NCBI RefSeq assembly: GCF_900215575.1
Contig: NZ_OBEJ01000005.1
Span: forward strand, 62,001 to 126,000
Length of the DNA stretch: 64,000 nucleotides
Reading direction: 5' to 3'
Source: Natronoarchaeum philippinense
GTDB lineage: Archaea; Halobacteriota; Halobacteria; Halobacteriales; Natronoarchaeaceae
The position numbers were made by a program, and so were the translations under genes. The notes beneath the pieces were generated by a model. It made no database searches. It was not told where the DNA came from and saw nothing but the letters and a program-made list of their open reading frames with translations. Within the stretch, counting starts at the first letter, position 1, and the number at the start of each line of letters is the position of its first letter. Shown one piece after another: positions 45,345 to 54,762 of the stretch.

Positions 45345-46451
45345 TCACTCGCCGGTCGCCGCCTCGATCTCGGCAACCGTTGCGTCCGTTTTGAACGTCG
45401 TGCCGCCGTAGTGGGCGCGGGTCGCTTCATAGCCGGCCTCGCGTAACTGCTCCAGAAAGTCGTCCATCGAGACCGCCGAGCGCGTCCACTGCTTGCAGAG
45501 CTTGTGCTGGTCGTAGTGAGTCGGCACGTCGAGTTCGGCCTCCAGCGTCGTCAGCAGGTCCCGACAGTTGTCGGCGGTGCCCATGTCCTCGCTGACCTGT
45601 TCGCGGGTCGCCGCGGCGAACTCGCTGTCGGTCAGCTGTCCCAGCCAGATCGGTCCCGCCGTCAGGACGCGATTGCCGCCGCAGTTCGGGCACGTCTCGG
45701 GCGGGTGGGCTATCAGCCCCGACTCGTGCTCGCGGTGGAGACAGTCCTCACAGTGGTGGACGTGGCCCAACTGGTCGACCGCCTCGTTGGCGTCGGTCGC
45801 GCTGTGGTCGAGTTCGAGGTAAGTCCGCGCGTAGTGGTTGGTCGCGTGCGAGAGGATCGGCGTCGCGCCCACGTCGTACCGGGCGGCCGTCCGAACCAGC
45901 GCGGAGACGAGCACGCGCACGCCCATCTCGGCGTGGTACTCGGTGTTTCGGGGAATCGCGGAGTACTTCCGGACGCCGCTGTCGAAGTGCGCGCCACACA
46001 GCGGCGCCGTGTCGGTCGCGGTGACACAGACGAGATCCCGCGCGTTCGAGAGCGCGGCGTCGGCGAAGGGCATCGGCGTCCCGAAGGGGTCGATGTCGAT
46101 CACGTCGAACACCGATTCGTGCATCAGTGCGTTGGCGTCGCGCTGGACCGCCTCGCCCTCGACGCCGTTGCGTTCGAGATTGCGTTCACAGAGAGAAACG
46201 GCGTCGGCGTCGAGATCACAGAGCGTAACGTCCCAGCCGTCGACGGCGGCCCGGACCCCGCGGGCGCCGCTGGCGGCCATGGCGTCGAGATACGACGCCG
46301 CCCGCTCCTCGCGCTCGCGGTAGGCCCGCAACGCGGCGACGGTCAGGTCGCGGTTGAGCTCCTGCACGGGGTTGAAAAACACCGCGTCGTCGATGCCCTC
46401 GGTCTCCTGTTCGGGCACCTCGATCTCGACTGCGCCCTCCCGAATCTGCAT
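45345..46451 (-). CDS. trm1: tRNA (guanine26-N2)-dimethyltransferase
   Basis: 368 residues from ATG 46451 ([20 protein letters not shown]). The SAM fold contains [19 protein letters not shown] and a catalytic region [19 protein letters not shown]; a zinc-binding segment [10 protein letters not shown]...CPNCGG follows. It dimethylates G26 of tRNA. Divergent from the REC-PAS gene at 46603. Confidence 0.96.
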   Translation of the reverse strand: MQIREGAVEIEVPEQETEGIDDAVFFNPVQELNRDLTVAALRAYREREERAASYLDAMAASGARGVRAAVDGWDVTLCDLDADAVSLCERNLERNGVEGEAVQRDANALMHESVFDVIDIDPFGTPMPFADAALSNARDLVCVTATDTAPLCGAHFDSGVRKYSAIPRNTEYHAEMGVRVLVSALVRTAARYDVGATPILSHATNHYARTYLELDHSATDANEAVDQLGHVHHCEDCLHREHESGLIAHPPETCPNCGGNRVLTAGPIWLGQLTDSEFAAATREQVSEDMGTADNCRDLLTTLEAELDVPTHYDQHKLCKQWTRSAVSMDDFLEQLREAGYEATRAHYGGTTFKTDATVAEIEAATGE

Positions 46452-46602
46452 GCCGACCGCTCGGCACCCCGCGGCGAAAAGCCCCACGATGCGCGGTCGG
46501 CGCCGGTATCGACGCCGACGTGCAATCGACCGAGAGTTTTTTACACTGTGGGAAATGATAACGTGTAGAACCGGTCGGCGTCGGGGCCGCGGCATTCCAG
46601 CC

Positions 46603-47880
46603 ATGAACGAGCATATCACCGTCCTGCACGTCGACGACGAGCCCCCACAGCTAGACCTGACGAAGACGTTCCTCGAACGCGAGGGCGACCTCGACGTCAG
46701 GAGCGAATCCGACCCCGAGCAGGCGCTGGCGGCCCTCGACGGGTCGATCGACTGCGTGCTCAGCGACTACCAGATGCCCGAAATGGACGGGATCGAGTTC
46801 CTCGATGCGGTCCGAGAGCGCCGTCCGTCGGTACCGTTCGTGCTGTTTACCGGCAAGGGCAGCGAAGAAATTGCAAGCGAGGCGATCTCGGCCGGCGTTT
46901 CGGACTACATCCAGAAAGAAACCGGCACCGATCAGTACGCCGTGCTGGCGAATCGGATCCGGAACCTCGTCGACCGGCGCCGCACCGAACGAACGCTCCG
47001 CCAGCGCGTCGAGGCGATCGAGGCCGCCTCCGAGGGGATCGCCGTCTTCGAGGCGGGCGGCGAACTATCCTACGCGAACACGGCGTTCGGAGAGCTGTAC
47101 GGCTACGACGCTGCCGATCTCGAAGGGAGCAGTTGGCACAAGATCGCTCCCGAATGGGCGCTCGGTCGAGTCGAATCGGAGGTCCGGCCCGCCTTGCGAT
47201 CCGACGGCGAGTGGTCCGGCGAAGTGACCTGTGAGCGCGCCGACGGCGAGACGTTCCCGACCACGATCTCGCTCGCCCGGATCGACGACGCACCTGCCGC
47301 CGCTCCCGACGCGTCCGCGGGCGCCGTCTGTGTCGTTCGCGACCTCACAGAGCAGCGCGAGCGCGAGTGTGAACTCGAAGAACAGCGCCGGCGGTTCCGA
47401 TCGCTCTTAGAGAGCCTCCCGGGGATGGCGTATCGCGCCCGAACCGATTCGGGCTGGCCCATAGAGTTCGCCAGCGAGGGCTGCGAGCGACTCACCGGGT
47501 ACTCCCCCGAGGAGTTCGAATCCGGCGAAGTGTCGTGGGGCGAGGCAGTGCTCCACCCCGAGGACGCCGAGACGATCAACCGCGTCACCCGAGAGGCGCT
47601 GGCCAACGGCGACGCCTTCGCGCTGGAGTACCGGATCGTGCGCAAGGACGGCGACGTTCGCTGGGTGTACGAACGGGGCCACCGGGTCGAACCGGGCATT
47701 CTCGAAGGGTACATCACCGACGTGACCGCGCGGCGGCGGCTCGAAGCCGACCTCCGGCGCGCCCGTGGCGAGTCCGCCTCCGAGCAAGACGCCACGGGTG
47801 AGACAGACGCCGTTGGCGAGGCGGTGCCCGACAACGGCGAGACAGACGCCGTTGGCGAGGCGGTGCCCGACGACTACTGA
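46603..47880 (+). CDS. REC-PAS-PAS response regulator with terminal duplication
   Basis: 425 residues. REC domain with acidic pair DD (11-12) and phosphoacceptor D55 ([11 protein letters not shown]), PAS domains at about 145-260 and 265-385, but no kinase or HTH. It is a paralogue of the gene at 31498. The tail ends with two copies of [12 protein letters not shown](N/D) encoded by a 39-nt tandem duplication. Promoter TTTTTTACAC lies about 60 nt upstream, giving a short leader. Confidence 0.88.
   Translation: MNEHITVLHVDDEPPQLDLTKTFLEREGDLDVRSESDPEQALAALDGSIDCVLSDYQMPEMDGIEFLDAVRERRPSVPFVLFTGKGSEEIASEAISAGVSDYIQKETGTDQYAVLANRIRNLVDRRRTERTLRQRVEAIEAASEGIAVFEAGGELSYANTAFGELYGYDAADLEGSSWHKIAPEWALGRVESEVRPALRSDGEWSGEVTCERADGETFPTTISLARIDDAPAAAPDASAGAVCVVRDLTEQRERECELEEQRRRFRSLLESLPGMAYRARTDSGWPIEFASEGCERLTGYSPEEFESGEVSWGEAVLHPEDAETINRVTREALANGDAFALEYRIVRKDGDVRWVYERGHRVEPGILEGYITDVTARRRLEADLRRARGESASEQDATGETDAVGEAVPDNGETDAVGEAVPDDY
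47797..47874 (+). repeat. 39-bp in-frame tandem duplication at the 3' end of the REC-PAS gene
   Basis: Two 13-codon units, 47797-47835 and 47836-47874, encode [13 protein letters not shown] and [13 protein letters not shown]; they differ at two bases. The stop codon follows after one further codon. Confidence 0.85.
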
Positions 47881-47987
47881 CCGAACCTGTTTTGTCAGGG
47901 GCTTTCTAATCTGCGTGGCGTGATCCGGGTGCTCGGCGGACCTGCCCGTCCCGAAGATCGGCCAGTGCGGACAGCGGGTGGTCGGCC

Positions 47988-48335
47988 GTGACCGACGGCG
48001 ACGACTGGCGCGCCGACTTGGCCGCGGCGGGCGAACTGACGCCCGCAGTCGTCGAGCGCATCACCGACATCCACGGCGACCGCGGCGCCCGCGCCATCGA
48101 GGCGGTCGCCGAGGGGCGCGTCAAGGAGTACCGCGATTTCACTGTCGTCGTCGGCCACTCCGACGAGTACGTCGTCGAGGGCCGAGGTTGTACCTGCGAG
48201 GACACGCTGTACAACCTCGACCCCGACGATCCGACCGATCTCTGCTGGCACGCGCTGGCGGCGACCGTCGCGGACCTGATCGACGCCGCCGACCATCACG
48301 ACATGTACTACTCCGACGTTCGTGAGTTTCTCTAA
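47988..48335 (+). CDS. Stand-alone SWIM zinc-finger protein
   Basis: 115 residues, GTG start (MTDGDDWRADLAAAGELTPA). CTCEDTLYNLDPDDPTDLCWH has the SWIM pattern CxC...CxH, which binds zinc. Short SWIM proteins assist RecA/Rad51-type recombinases in some archaea and eukaryotes (Sws1), but that link is only suggestive here. No recombinase is nearby. Confidence 0.8.
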   Translation: MTDGDDWRADLAAAGELTPAVVERITDIHGDRGARAIEAVAEGRVKEYRDFTVVVGHSDEYVVEGRGCTCEDTLYNLDPDDPTDLCWHALAATVADLIDAADHHDMYYSDVREFL

Positions 48336-48561
48336 CCGCACGGTGGCGTCGAACTCGGCGCCGTCCTCCGTTGCTCGGCGCCGATTTCCCGGTAGTAACC
48401 GCTTACCTCTGCGTCCGGTCCGTATCGGCGTCGGATCGTTCCCGTAAGTTGCGTTTACCGCCACGGAACGAATCCTAACCGACGATTGCCGTCGAGATAG
48501 CACTCACGTGCCGCGAACTACCCACCGAATACCTTTCAACTGCTTTGTCGCAGTTCGGCGC

Positions 48562-49338
48562 ATGCGACGACGAACCTTCGTCACGGCGTGTGGTGTGACC
48601 GCTCTCGCAGGCTGCATCGGGGCCGGCTCGGACGACTCCGACAACAACGACAACGAGTCCGACGGCGGGCCCACGGGCAACGAGAGCGACGGCAACGACA
48701 ACACCGGCGGCGACTCGCTCGGTGCGACCGATCCCGACCCGACCGAGTTCTCCGGTAGCGGCAACGCGACGACCGATACGTTCACCGTCCGCCCCGGACT
48801 CACCGTGCTGGACATCGAACCGATGTCGGGGCTGCGGGTCGACGTGATCGACTCCGGAGGGAACGTCTGGCGATCGCTGGAGGGCGACATCCAGAACTAC
48901 AAGGCGTTCATTCCGATCGACGTTCCCCAAGGCGAGTACACGATGGAGATCCGAACCGACAGGGAGTGGTCGGTCAGTGTTGTCCAGCCGGACGTGGGCG
49001 ACGGCGACCTCGTCACGCCGCCGGCCACGCTCACGAGTTCCGAACCGGCCTACCTCGGCCCCATCGACTTCAGCGATGTCAACTCCGTCGCGATCAACCA
49101 CACCGGCGTCGGCGAGTTCTCGCTGAAGCTGTACACGCTCGGCGGCGAGTACCTCGGGGAGATTTACGCCGACCAAGGAATCTTCGAGGCCGACGTTTCG
49201 CTCGATCACGGCGGGCAGGGCTGGATCGTGTGCGCCGCCGTGAGCGACTACGAAGTCACGCTCGAGACTGACGACGGCGAGACCGACTCGATGCTCGGGG
49301 CCGGCGGTGGCGGCGGTGGCGGCAACTCGTCGAGCTAA
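48562..49338 (+). CDS. Tat-exported lipoprotein
   Basis: 258 residues from ATG 48562. The twin-arginine signal RRRTFVTACG is followed by lipobox LAGC, so the mature protein would be lipid-anchored outside the membrane. A Ser/Asp/Asn-rich stretch with N-glycosylation sites follows; the body is beta-rich (FTVRPGLTVLDIEPMSGLRV) with no catalytic motif, ending in a Gly-rich tail (GAGGGGGGGN). Function unknown; possibly a binding protein. Confidence 0.85.
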   Translation: MRRRTFVTACGVTALAGCIGAGSDDSDNNDNESDGGPTGNESDGNDNTGGDSLGATDPDPTEFSGSGNATTDTFTVRPGLTVLDIEPMSGLRVDVIDSGGNVWRSLEGDIQNYKAFIPIDVPQGEYTMEIRTDREWSVSVVQPDVGDGDLVTPPATLTSSEPAYLGPIDFSDVNSVAINHTGVGEFSLKLYTLGGEYLGEIYADQGIFEADVSLDHGGQGWIVCAAVSDYEVTLETDDGETDSMLGAGGGGGGGNSSS

Positions 49339-49396
49339 AACAGCTTTCGCGCGCTCTTTTTGGTACTGGCTGGACGCCGAGCGAAAGCGACGCCGC

Positions 49397-49445
49397 GGCG
49401 TCTCGACGCCGCCGAGCGGCAGCGGCGCTACGGCGTTTCGACGCC
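49397..49445 (+). repeat. Two copies of the GGCGTCTCGACGCC repeat
   Basis: Copies at 49397-49410 (exact) and 49432-49445 (one mismatch, GGCGTTTCGACGCC) lie in the gap between the lipoprotein and aRF1 genes; CGGCGCTAC separates them. Confidence 0.5.
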
Positions 49446-49484
49446 GTCGACAGAAGATGCCGCAGGATGCCGCCGGGGATCGGC

Positions 49485-50744
49485 TTAGACGCCCGTCGAG
49501 TACCGCAGGATGCCGGCGACGCCGCCGAAGGCGTCGTAGAGCTGCTCGCCCTTCTCGAAGTCAGTCGAGATGAACTTGGTATCGGTGCCGCGTTGTTCGG
49601 CGATCTCGATGAGGTGATCGATGGCGTCCTCGCGGGCCTCCTCTTCCTCGTCGGCCTCGACCTCCTCGCCGCACTCGCTGCAGGTGTGGGTCGGCGTGTT
49701 CTTGCGTCGGTCGATCACTTCGCGCTCTTCGTGGCCATTGGAACACTCGTAGGTGACGACGTCCTTGCGGAGATCCTCGCTGATCAGCAGCGTCTCGACC
49801 GAGCCCATGATGAGGTTCCGCCGGGTCTGCTCGAACCCGTAGGTGGCTTCCTCGCCGGCGTGGAGCTCCTTGAAGAAGTCCTCCATCAGCGACTTGTCCT
49901 CCATGAGTTCGGCGTCGGCCAGCGCCTCCTCGCCGGCGTCGACCAGATCGTACAGGCCCGACTCGTCGGTGTAGGACACGTCGAACTTGCCCAGCACCTT
50001 GTCTTGGATCTCGTGGTGGAGATAATCGCCGTCGAGGAACTCGTCTTTGGTCGGCGAGGGACCGCCCACCAGCACGCCGTCGAGTTCGTGGCGCTTGGCG
50101 ACGAACAGGTCGTTGGCCATCTCAGCGACTTCCTGATAGAAGTTGTCGATGGCTTCGAGGCGCAGTCGGGCGAATCGCTGGGCTGACTGACCACCTTTGC
50201 GCTGCTTGCCGGGCACCAGCGAGGAGGCTGACTTGACAGGCTCGACGCGCTTGCCCCGGAGCCAGCCGACGTTTGCCTCGCGCCGGTCGAGCACGATCAG
50301 GCCGTACAGCCCCTTGTCGGCCAGCATGTGCTCTAACGGCTCGGTCAGGAACTCCGAGTCGCAGTGATAGCGGAACGACTCGATGGACTGGGGCGGGTTC
50401 TCCAGCACTTCCGTCACCATGTCCGTCCGACCGCCGCCCGAATCGACGGCGCCGGAAAACAGCACGACGCCGTTGTCCGGCGGGTAGGTGTCGAAGTACT
50501 TCAGGCGCGCCTTGATCGACGACAGGGCGTCTTGGACGGCAGTGCGTGTCTGCTTGGACTTGATGTTCGACGCTTCGCTGTGCTCTTGGGTGACGTGGGC
50601 GACGACATCGCTAATCTGCTTGTCCGGCGGGACGTAGATGGTGACGAGCTGCGTGCCCGACCCCTCGTACTCCTTTAGATCCTCGATGACCTTCCGGAAC
50701 TCGTATTTTTTCCGGTCGGTCTGTTCGGCATCCTGCTGACTCAT
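49485..50744 (-). CDS. prf1: Peptide chain release factor aRF1
   Basis: 419 residues from ATG 50744 (MSQQDAEQTDRKKYEFRKVI). The stop-codon recognition motif NIKS is in SNIKSKQ and the catalytic GGQ in QRKGGQSAQRF. A zinc-binding C-terminal part (YECSNGHEEREV, HTCSECGEEV) is present. It recognises all three stop codons in archaea. Divergent from the MinD-type gene. Confidence 0.96.
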   Translation of the reverse strand: MSQQDAEQTDRKKYEFRKVIEDLKEYEGSGTQLVTIYVPPDKQISDVVAHVTQEHSEASNIKSKQTRTAVQDALSSIKARLKYFDTYPPDNGVVLFSGAVDSGGGRTDMVTEVLENPPQSIESFRYHCDSEFLTEPLEHMLADKGLYGLIVLDRREANVGWLRGKRVEPVKSASSLVPGKQRKGGQSAQRFARLRLEAIDNFYQEVAEMANDLFVAKRHELDGVLVGGPSPTKDEFLDGDYLHHEIQDKVLGKFDVSYTDESGLYDLVDAGEEALADAELMEDKSLMEDFFKELHAGEEATYGFEQTRRNLIMGSVETLLISEDLRKDVVTYECSNGHEEREVIDRRKNTPTHTCSECGEEVEADEEEEAREDAIDHLIEIAEQRGTDTKFISTDFEKGEQLYDAFGGVAGILRYSTGV

Positions 50745-50839
50745 TATGCGTACTAACCGCCGGAGCGTGTAAGTATGCTTTGACCTGCACGCAGACGGCC
50801 GCGCGAGGCGGTCTCTGTGGCCCCCGGCGTCCTGCGATG

Positions 50840-50846
50840 TTTTATT
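50840..50846 (+). promoter_or_regulatory. TATA box of the MinD-type gene
   Basis: TTTTATTA at about 50839-50846 lies 32-39 nt before ATG 50878. Confidence 0.55.
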
Positions 50847-50877
50847 ACCCGCGGGTGACTGTGATCCGATAACGAAT

Positions 50878-52125
50878 ATGTCTGGCACCACGGTCTACGC
50901 GGTCGCAAGCGGCAAAGGTGGGGTCGGAAAGACGACGACCACGGTCAACCTCGGCACCGCGCTTGCCGGCGCCGGCAGGCGGGTAGCGATCGTCGACGCC
51001 GATCTCGGGATGGCGAACCTCGCGGGCTTCGTCAGCCTCTCGCCCGACGGTCCGACGCTTCACGACGTGCTGGCCGACGAGGCCGACGCATCCGAGGCGA
51101 CCTACGAGGTGGCCGATGGCATCGCCGCGGTCCCCAGCGGCACCGAACTCGACGAGTTCGCCACCGCCGACGCCACCGGCCTCGCCGACGCCGTCGACGA
51201 CCTGCGCGGCGAGTTCGACTACGTGCTGTTGGACGTGGGCGCCGGCGTCAGCCACGAGTCGGTGCTGCCCCTCGGCGTCGCCGACGAAGTCGTGCTGGTG
51301 TCGACTCCCGAACCGGCATCGGTCCAAGACGTTCGCAAGACGATCGACCTCGTCGACCGCTCGGGCGGCGACGTTGCCGGTCTCGTCGTCACGCGCGGCC
51401 GGCCCGACGGCGGCGTCTCTCACGACGAGATCGCCTCGCGGCTGGGCGTCGACCTGCTCGGCTCGATCCCCGAAGACCCGACGGTCCGGGACAGCGTCTA
51501 CGCCGGGACGCCGCTGGTCGTCCACGAACCGGAGTCGTCGGCCGCCACGGCCTACCGGAAACTGGCCGCGACGCTGGCCGACGGCGTCGAACCCGATGCC
51601 GTCGCCGACGACGATGCCGAAGCGACCGAGGACTCGGAAGCTGACCGAACCGGCGACGACGCCCCCGAGAACTCGGGCGAGCCCGCTACCGAGTCGTCCG
51701 TCGAGGACGCCATCGCGGGGGTCGACGACGAGGGCGATGCGGACGACGCCCAAGATGCTGACGACGATACGGGGGCGTCCGACGCAGAGCGCGCCGAGTC
51801 GGCCGTCGTGACGCAAGCCGAATCCGACGGCGCAGCCGACGCGGCGTCCGAGTCCGAACCAGAAGACGGTGGGGCGACTGACGATGCGGCGCCGATCGAG
51901 TCGGACGACGACGCGGTTACGATCCCGGACGCCGAATCCGACACGGACGACGGAGAATCCGAGGACGAGATCGACCTCGACGACGACGCGATTCCGTTCT
52001 CCGGTGACGACGCGACGGACGGTGACGCCGAAGACGATATCGACACGGCGGACAGCGAGGACCAAGGCGACGACGAGGCCGACGAGGAAGAACAGAGCGG
52101 CGGGTTCCTCGGCGGCATCTTCTGA
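50878..52125 (+). CDS. MinD-type ATPase with long acidic C-terminal extension
   Basis: 415 residues. The deviant Walker A motif GKGGVGKTT lies at residues 12-20, IVDADLGMANL follows, and a Walker B-like region is EFDYVLLDVGAGV. The C-terminal half (about 245-400) is almost entirely acidic and ends in GGFLGGIF, an amphipathic segment that could attach to membrane. The Haloferax MinD4 protein that places motility machinery has a long C-terminal extension, but orthology is not shown. A small membrane gene follows. Confidence 0.88.
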   Translation: MSGTTVYAVASGKGGVGKTTTTVNLGTALAGAGRRVAIVDADLGMANLAGFVSLSPDGPTLHDVLADEADASEATYEVADGIAAVPSGTELDEFATADATGLADAVDDLRGEFDYVLLDVGAGVSHESVLPLGVADEVVLVSTPEPASVQDVRKTIDLVDRSGGDVAGLVVTRGRPDGGVSHDEIASRLGVDLLGSIPEDPTVRDSVYAGTPLVVHEPESSAATAYRKLAATLADGVEPDAVADDDAEATEDSEADRTGDDAPENSGEPATESSVEDAIAGVDDEGDADDAQDADDDTGASDAERAESAVVTQAESDGAADAASESEPEDGGATDDAAPIESDDDAVTIPDAESDTDDGESEDEIDLDDDAIPFSGDDATDGDAEDDIDTADSEDQGDDEADEEEQSGGFLGGIF

Positions 52126-52145
52126 GCGAACGCGGCCACTTCTTG

Positions 52146-52349
52146 ATGAACTGGAACGCCGCCGCCGAGACGCTACGCTCGTTGCTCGCGCGAATCGCGG
52201 GACACGTCCTGCTGTTTACCGGCGTGTTGCTGACGCCGTCGAGCCTCTGGTTTCTCCTCGGCGGCCGGCTGACGCCGGGGTTGATCGCCATCCACCTGTG
52301 GGGGTGGCTGTGCTTTCTGACCGGGCTCTCGCTGATCTACTCGAACTAG
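52146..52349 (+). CDS. Small two-TM membrane protein
   Basis: 67 residues from ATG 52146 (MNWNAAAETLRSLLARIAGH). Two hydrophobic segments near 18-38 and 46-65. It lies 20 nt after the MinD-type gene in the same orientation and ends exactly before the argS gene on the other strand. Unrecognised. Confidence 0.65.
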   Translation: MNWNAAAETLRSLLARIAGHVLLFTGVLLTPSSLWFLLGGRLTPGLIAIHLWGWLCFLTGLSLIYSN

Positions 52350-54107
52350 CTACATCGAGCGCGGCGCTTCGACGCCCAGCGCGTCGAGCGCGTTGCCGAC
52401 GGCGTGGCGCGCGGCCGCGACCAGCGCGAGGCGGGCGTCCCGGACCTCGGGGTCGACGTCGTCGCCGAGCACCTGACACTCGCGGTAGAACGCGTTGAAG
52501 TCCTCGGCAATCTCGCGGGTGTAGGTGGCGACGACGTGGGGCTGGAGTTCGTCGGCGGCCTCCTCGATTACGGCGGGGAATCGTGCGACGGTCCGGAGCA
52601 GGTCGCGCTCGTACTCCGTCGAGAGCAGGTCGGCGTCGATGTCGGTGGCGTCCGGATCCGCGTCGGCACCTTCGAGGATGCCACAGCACCGCGCGTGGAC
52701 GTACTGGACGTACGGCGCGGACTGGGCCTCGAAGTCGAGCGCGCGGTCCCACTCGAACGTGATCGCCTTGGCGGGCTGTTTGGCGACGATGTCGTAGCGC
52801 ACCGCGCCGATGCCGACCTGCCGGGCGATCCGCTCGACGTCCGACTCGTCGAGGTCGTCGTCGCGGATACGGCCGTCCAGTCGGTCCTCGACCTCCTCGC
52901 GGGCGCGGTCGATCGCCTCGTCGAGCAGATCGTCGAGGTCGACGCCGGTGCCGGCGCGCGTGGACATCTTCCCCTCGGGGAGGTTGACGTAGGAGTACAG
53001 CACCTGCTCTAACTGGTCGGTGTCGTTCCCGAGCAGTTCGAGGCTGGTCCGGAGCTGGCGGGCCTGCAGGCCGTGGTCCTCGCCCAGCACCGTCACCGCG
53101 CGGTCGTAGTTGTCGAACTTCCACTCGTGGTGGGCCAGATCCCGCGTCGCGTAGAGGCTGGTGCCGTCCGAGCGGAGGAACACGAAGTTCTTGTCGATCC
53201 CCTCGCCCGAGAGGTCGAGTTGCCACGCGTCTTCCTCGTAGACGGCTTCGTCGAGTTCCTTGAGCCGGCCGACCAGATCGTCGACCGAGTCGTCGAACAG
53301 AAAGCGCGTCTCCTTGACGAACTCGTCGAACTCCGCGGGCAGGCGCCCGAGCGACTCGCGCATCCCGCCCAGCACGGTGTCGACGACTTCGGTGACCCGG
53401 TCGTAGGTCTCCTCGTCGCCGTCTTCGAGGCCCTGCATGATCGATTCGATCTCGGCTTCGGCGGCCTCGACCTCTTCTTCGGGTCCTTCGTCGAGGAACG
53501 TGTTGCCCTTGCGGTAGTACCGAACCATGTCGTAGTCGGCCTTCTCGCGCTCGGGTTCGGGGAGGTCGCTCTCGTCGAACGTCTCGTAGGCCCACGTGAA
53601 TACGGCGATCTGGCGTCCGGCGTCGTTGACGTAGTAGTGCCGATCCACGTCGTAGCCCGCGTAATCGAGCACGCGAGCCAGTGCGTCGCCGATGATCGGG
53701 TTGCGCGCCCGGCCGACGTGGACCGGCCCCGTCGGGTTCGCGCTCGTGTGTTCGAGCACCAGCGACTCATCGCGGTCCTCCAGCGCGCCGAAGTCGTCGG
53801 CTTGCCCGGCCGTCAGTGCGGCCTCGAAGTACCGGTCGCTGGGCAGGAAGTTGACGTAGGGGCCCTGCGTCGTCACGGCGGCGACGTACTCGTACTCGTC
53901 GGGGTCGATCTCGTCGGCGATGTCGGCGGCCACCTTCGGCGGCGGCGCGCCGACCTCGCCGGCCAACCGGAAGGCGACGCTGGACGCCAGCACGGCGTCG
54001 ACGTCTTCCGGCGGCTGTTCGATGCCGAGGTCGTCTGCGGGCAGGTCGAGTCCGGTGAGCGCGTCGGCCAGCGCGGCTTCGACCTCCTCGCGGACGGTGA
54101 GGAACAT
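52350..54107 (-). CDS. argS: Arginyl-tRNA synthetase
   Basis: 585 residues. The class I signature HVGR appears in [20 protein letters not shown] and the KMSKS counterpart as EGKMSTRAG; the N-terminal Add-1 domain and C-terminal anticodon-binding helices are present. It charges tRNA-Arg. A TATA element CCTTTATCC lies 26-33 nt before the start. It converges on the small membrane gene. Confidence 0.97.
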   Translation of the reverse strand: MFLTVREEVEAALADALTGLDLPADDLGIEQPPEDVDAVLASSVAFRLAGEVGAPPPKVAADIADEIDPDEYEYVAAVTTQGPYVNFLPSDRYFEAALTAGQADDFGALEDRDESLVLEHTSANPTGPVHVGRARNPIIGDALARVLDYAGYDVDRHYYVNDAGRQIAVFTWAYETFDESDLPEPEREKADYDMVRYYRKGNTFLDEGPEEEVEAAEAEIESIMQGLEDGDEETYDRVTEVVDTVLGGMRESLGRLPAEFDEFVKETRFLFDDSVDDLVGRLKELDEAVYEEDAWQLDLSGEGIDKNFVFLRSDGTSLYATRDLAHHEWKFDNYDRAVTVLGEDHGLQARQLRTSLELLGNDTDQLEQVLYSYVNLPEGKMSTRAGTGVDLDDLLDEAIDRAREEVEDRLDGRIRDDDLDESDVERIARQVGIGAVRYDIVAKQPAKAITFEWDRALDFEAQSAPYVQYVHARCCGILEGADADPDATDIDADLLSTEYERDLLRTVARFPAVIEEAADELQPHVVATYTREIAEDFNAFYRECQVLGDDVDPEVRDARLALVAAARHAVGNALDALGVEAPRSM

Positions 54108-54165
54108 ACGACTTCGTATTCGAGCGCCGGATAAAGGCGTGACGAGTTACGGCGGCCCGGACCGC

Positions 54166-54645
54166 CTACGCGGGCTGTGGATCGAGCGCAACGTCGCCGT
54201 CGACGTTCTCCACGTCGCCGCCGTCTTCGAGCGCGTCGAGGCAGTCGGTGACGCTGTAGGTCCCCTCCGGCGCCGAGCACGGGTAGACGCCTGCGATGGC
54301 GTCGTCGCGGCGAACGACGACGCAGACGACCGGGAGGTGGACGACCGACCGGCCGCGACTCGGTCCCTTGCGCTCCCGGAAGAACGGCTGAATAGAGAGC
54401 GCTGTTCCGTCGGTCGCGTCCACGAGTTCGCGGTACAGTTCGGTCCCGTCAGGCCGGTCGTGGTGGAGTTCGACGGACAGACACGCCCGGCTGCTCCAGC
54501 GCGACACCGACACGTCGTCGATGATCCCGCGATCGCGGAGGCGGCGCATCCGCTCTAGCATCGCTTCCTGTCTTCGTTGGGCGGCGTCCGGAACGAACGC
54601 TCGCATGTACACGTCGAGTTCGAACGGCTCGGTATCCTGTCCCAT
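54166..54645 (-). CDS. Conserved haloarchaeal HTH-like protein
   Basis: 159 residues. The N-terminal helical part (AAQRRQEAMLERMRRLRDRG) resembles a winged-helix start; the C-terminal segment IAGVYPCSAPEGTYSVTDCL, with an upstream VVHLPVVCVVV strand, recurs in haloarchaeal proteins annotated as HTH domain proteins. It is soluble and unassigned; role unknown. TATA element ACTTTATCC lies 32-39 nt upstream. Confidence 0.7.
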   Translation of the reverse strand: MGQDTEPFELDVYMRAFVPDAAQRRQEAMLERMRRLRDRGIIDDVSVSRWSSRACLSVELHHDRPDGTELYRELVDATDGTALSIQPFFRERKGPSRGRSVVHLPVVCVVVRRDDAIAGVYPCSAPEGTYSVTDCLDALEDGGDVENVDGDVALDPQPA

Positions 54646-54720
54646 TCTCTCCCCACGCGCTACTACGCCGGACCCGGATAAAGTCCTTTGTCGGGTGTTC
54701 GGTGACCGATCACCCAGCCG

Positions 54721-54762
54721 TCCGGACGCCGCTACTGATCTTCCGGACGCCGCTACTGATCT
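54721..54762. repeat. Perfect 21-bp tandem duplication at the maoC 3' end
   Basis: TCCGGACGCCGCTACTGATCT occurs twice head to tail (54721-54741, 54742-54762). The second copy contains the last two codons and TAG stop of the MaoC gene; the first lies just beyond it. Confidence 0.85.

Noticed and set aside
49458-49520. Possible duplicate of the aRF1 gene end (CCGCAGGATGCCG twice)
   Set aside because: Only about 13 nt match and the spacing is irregular, so chance in GC-rich DNA is likely.
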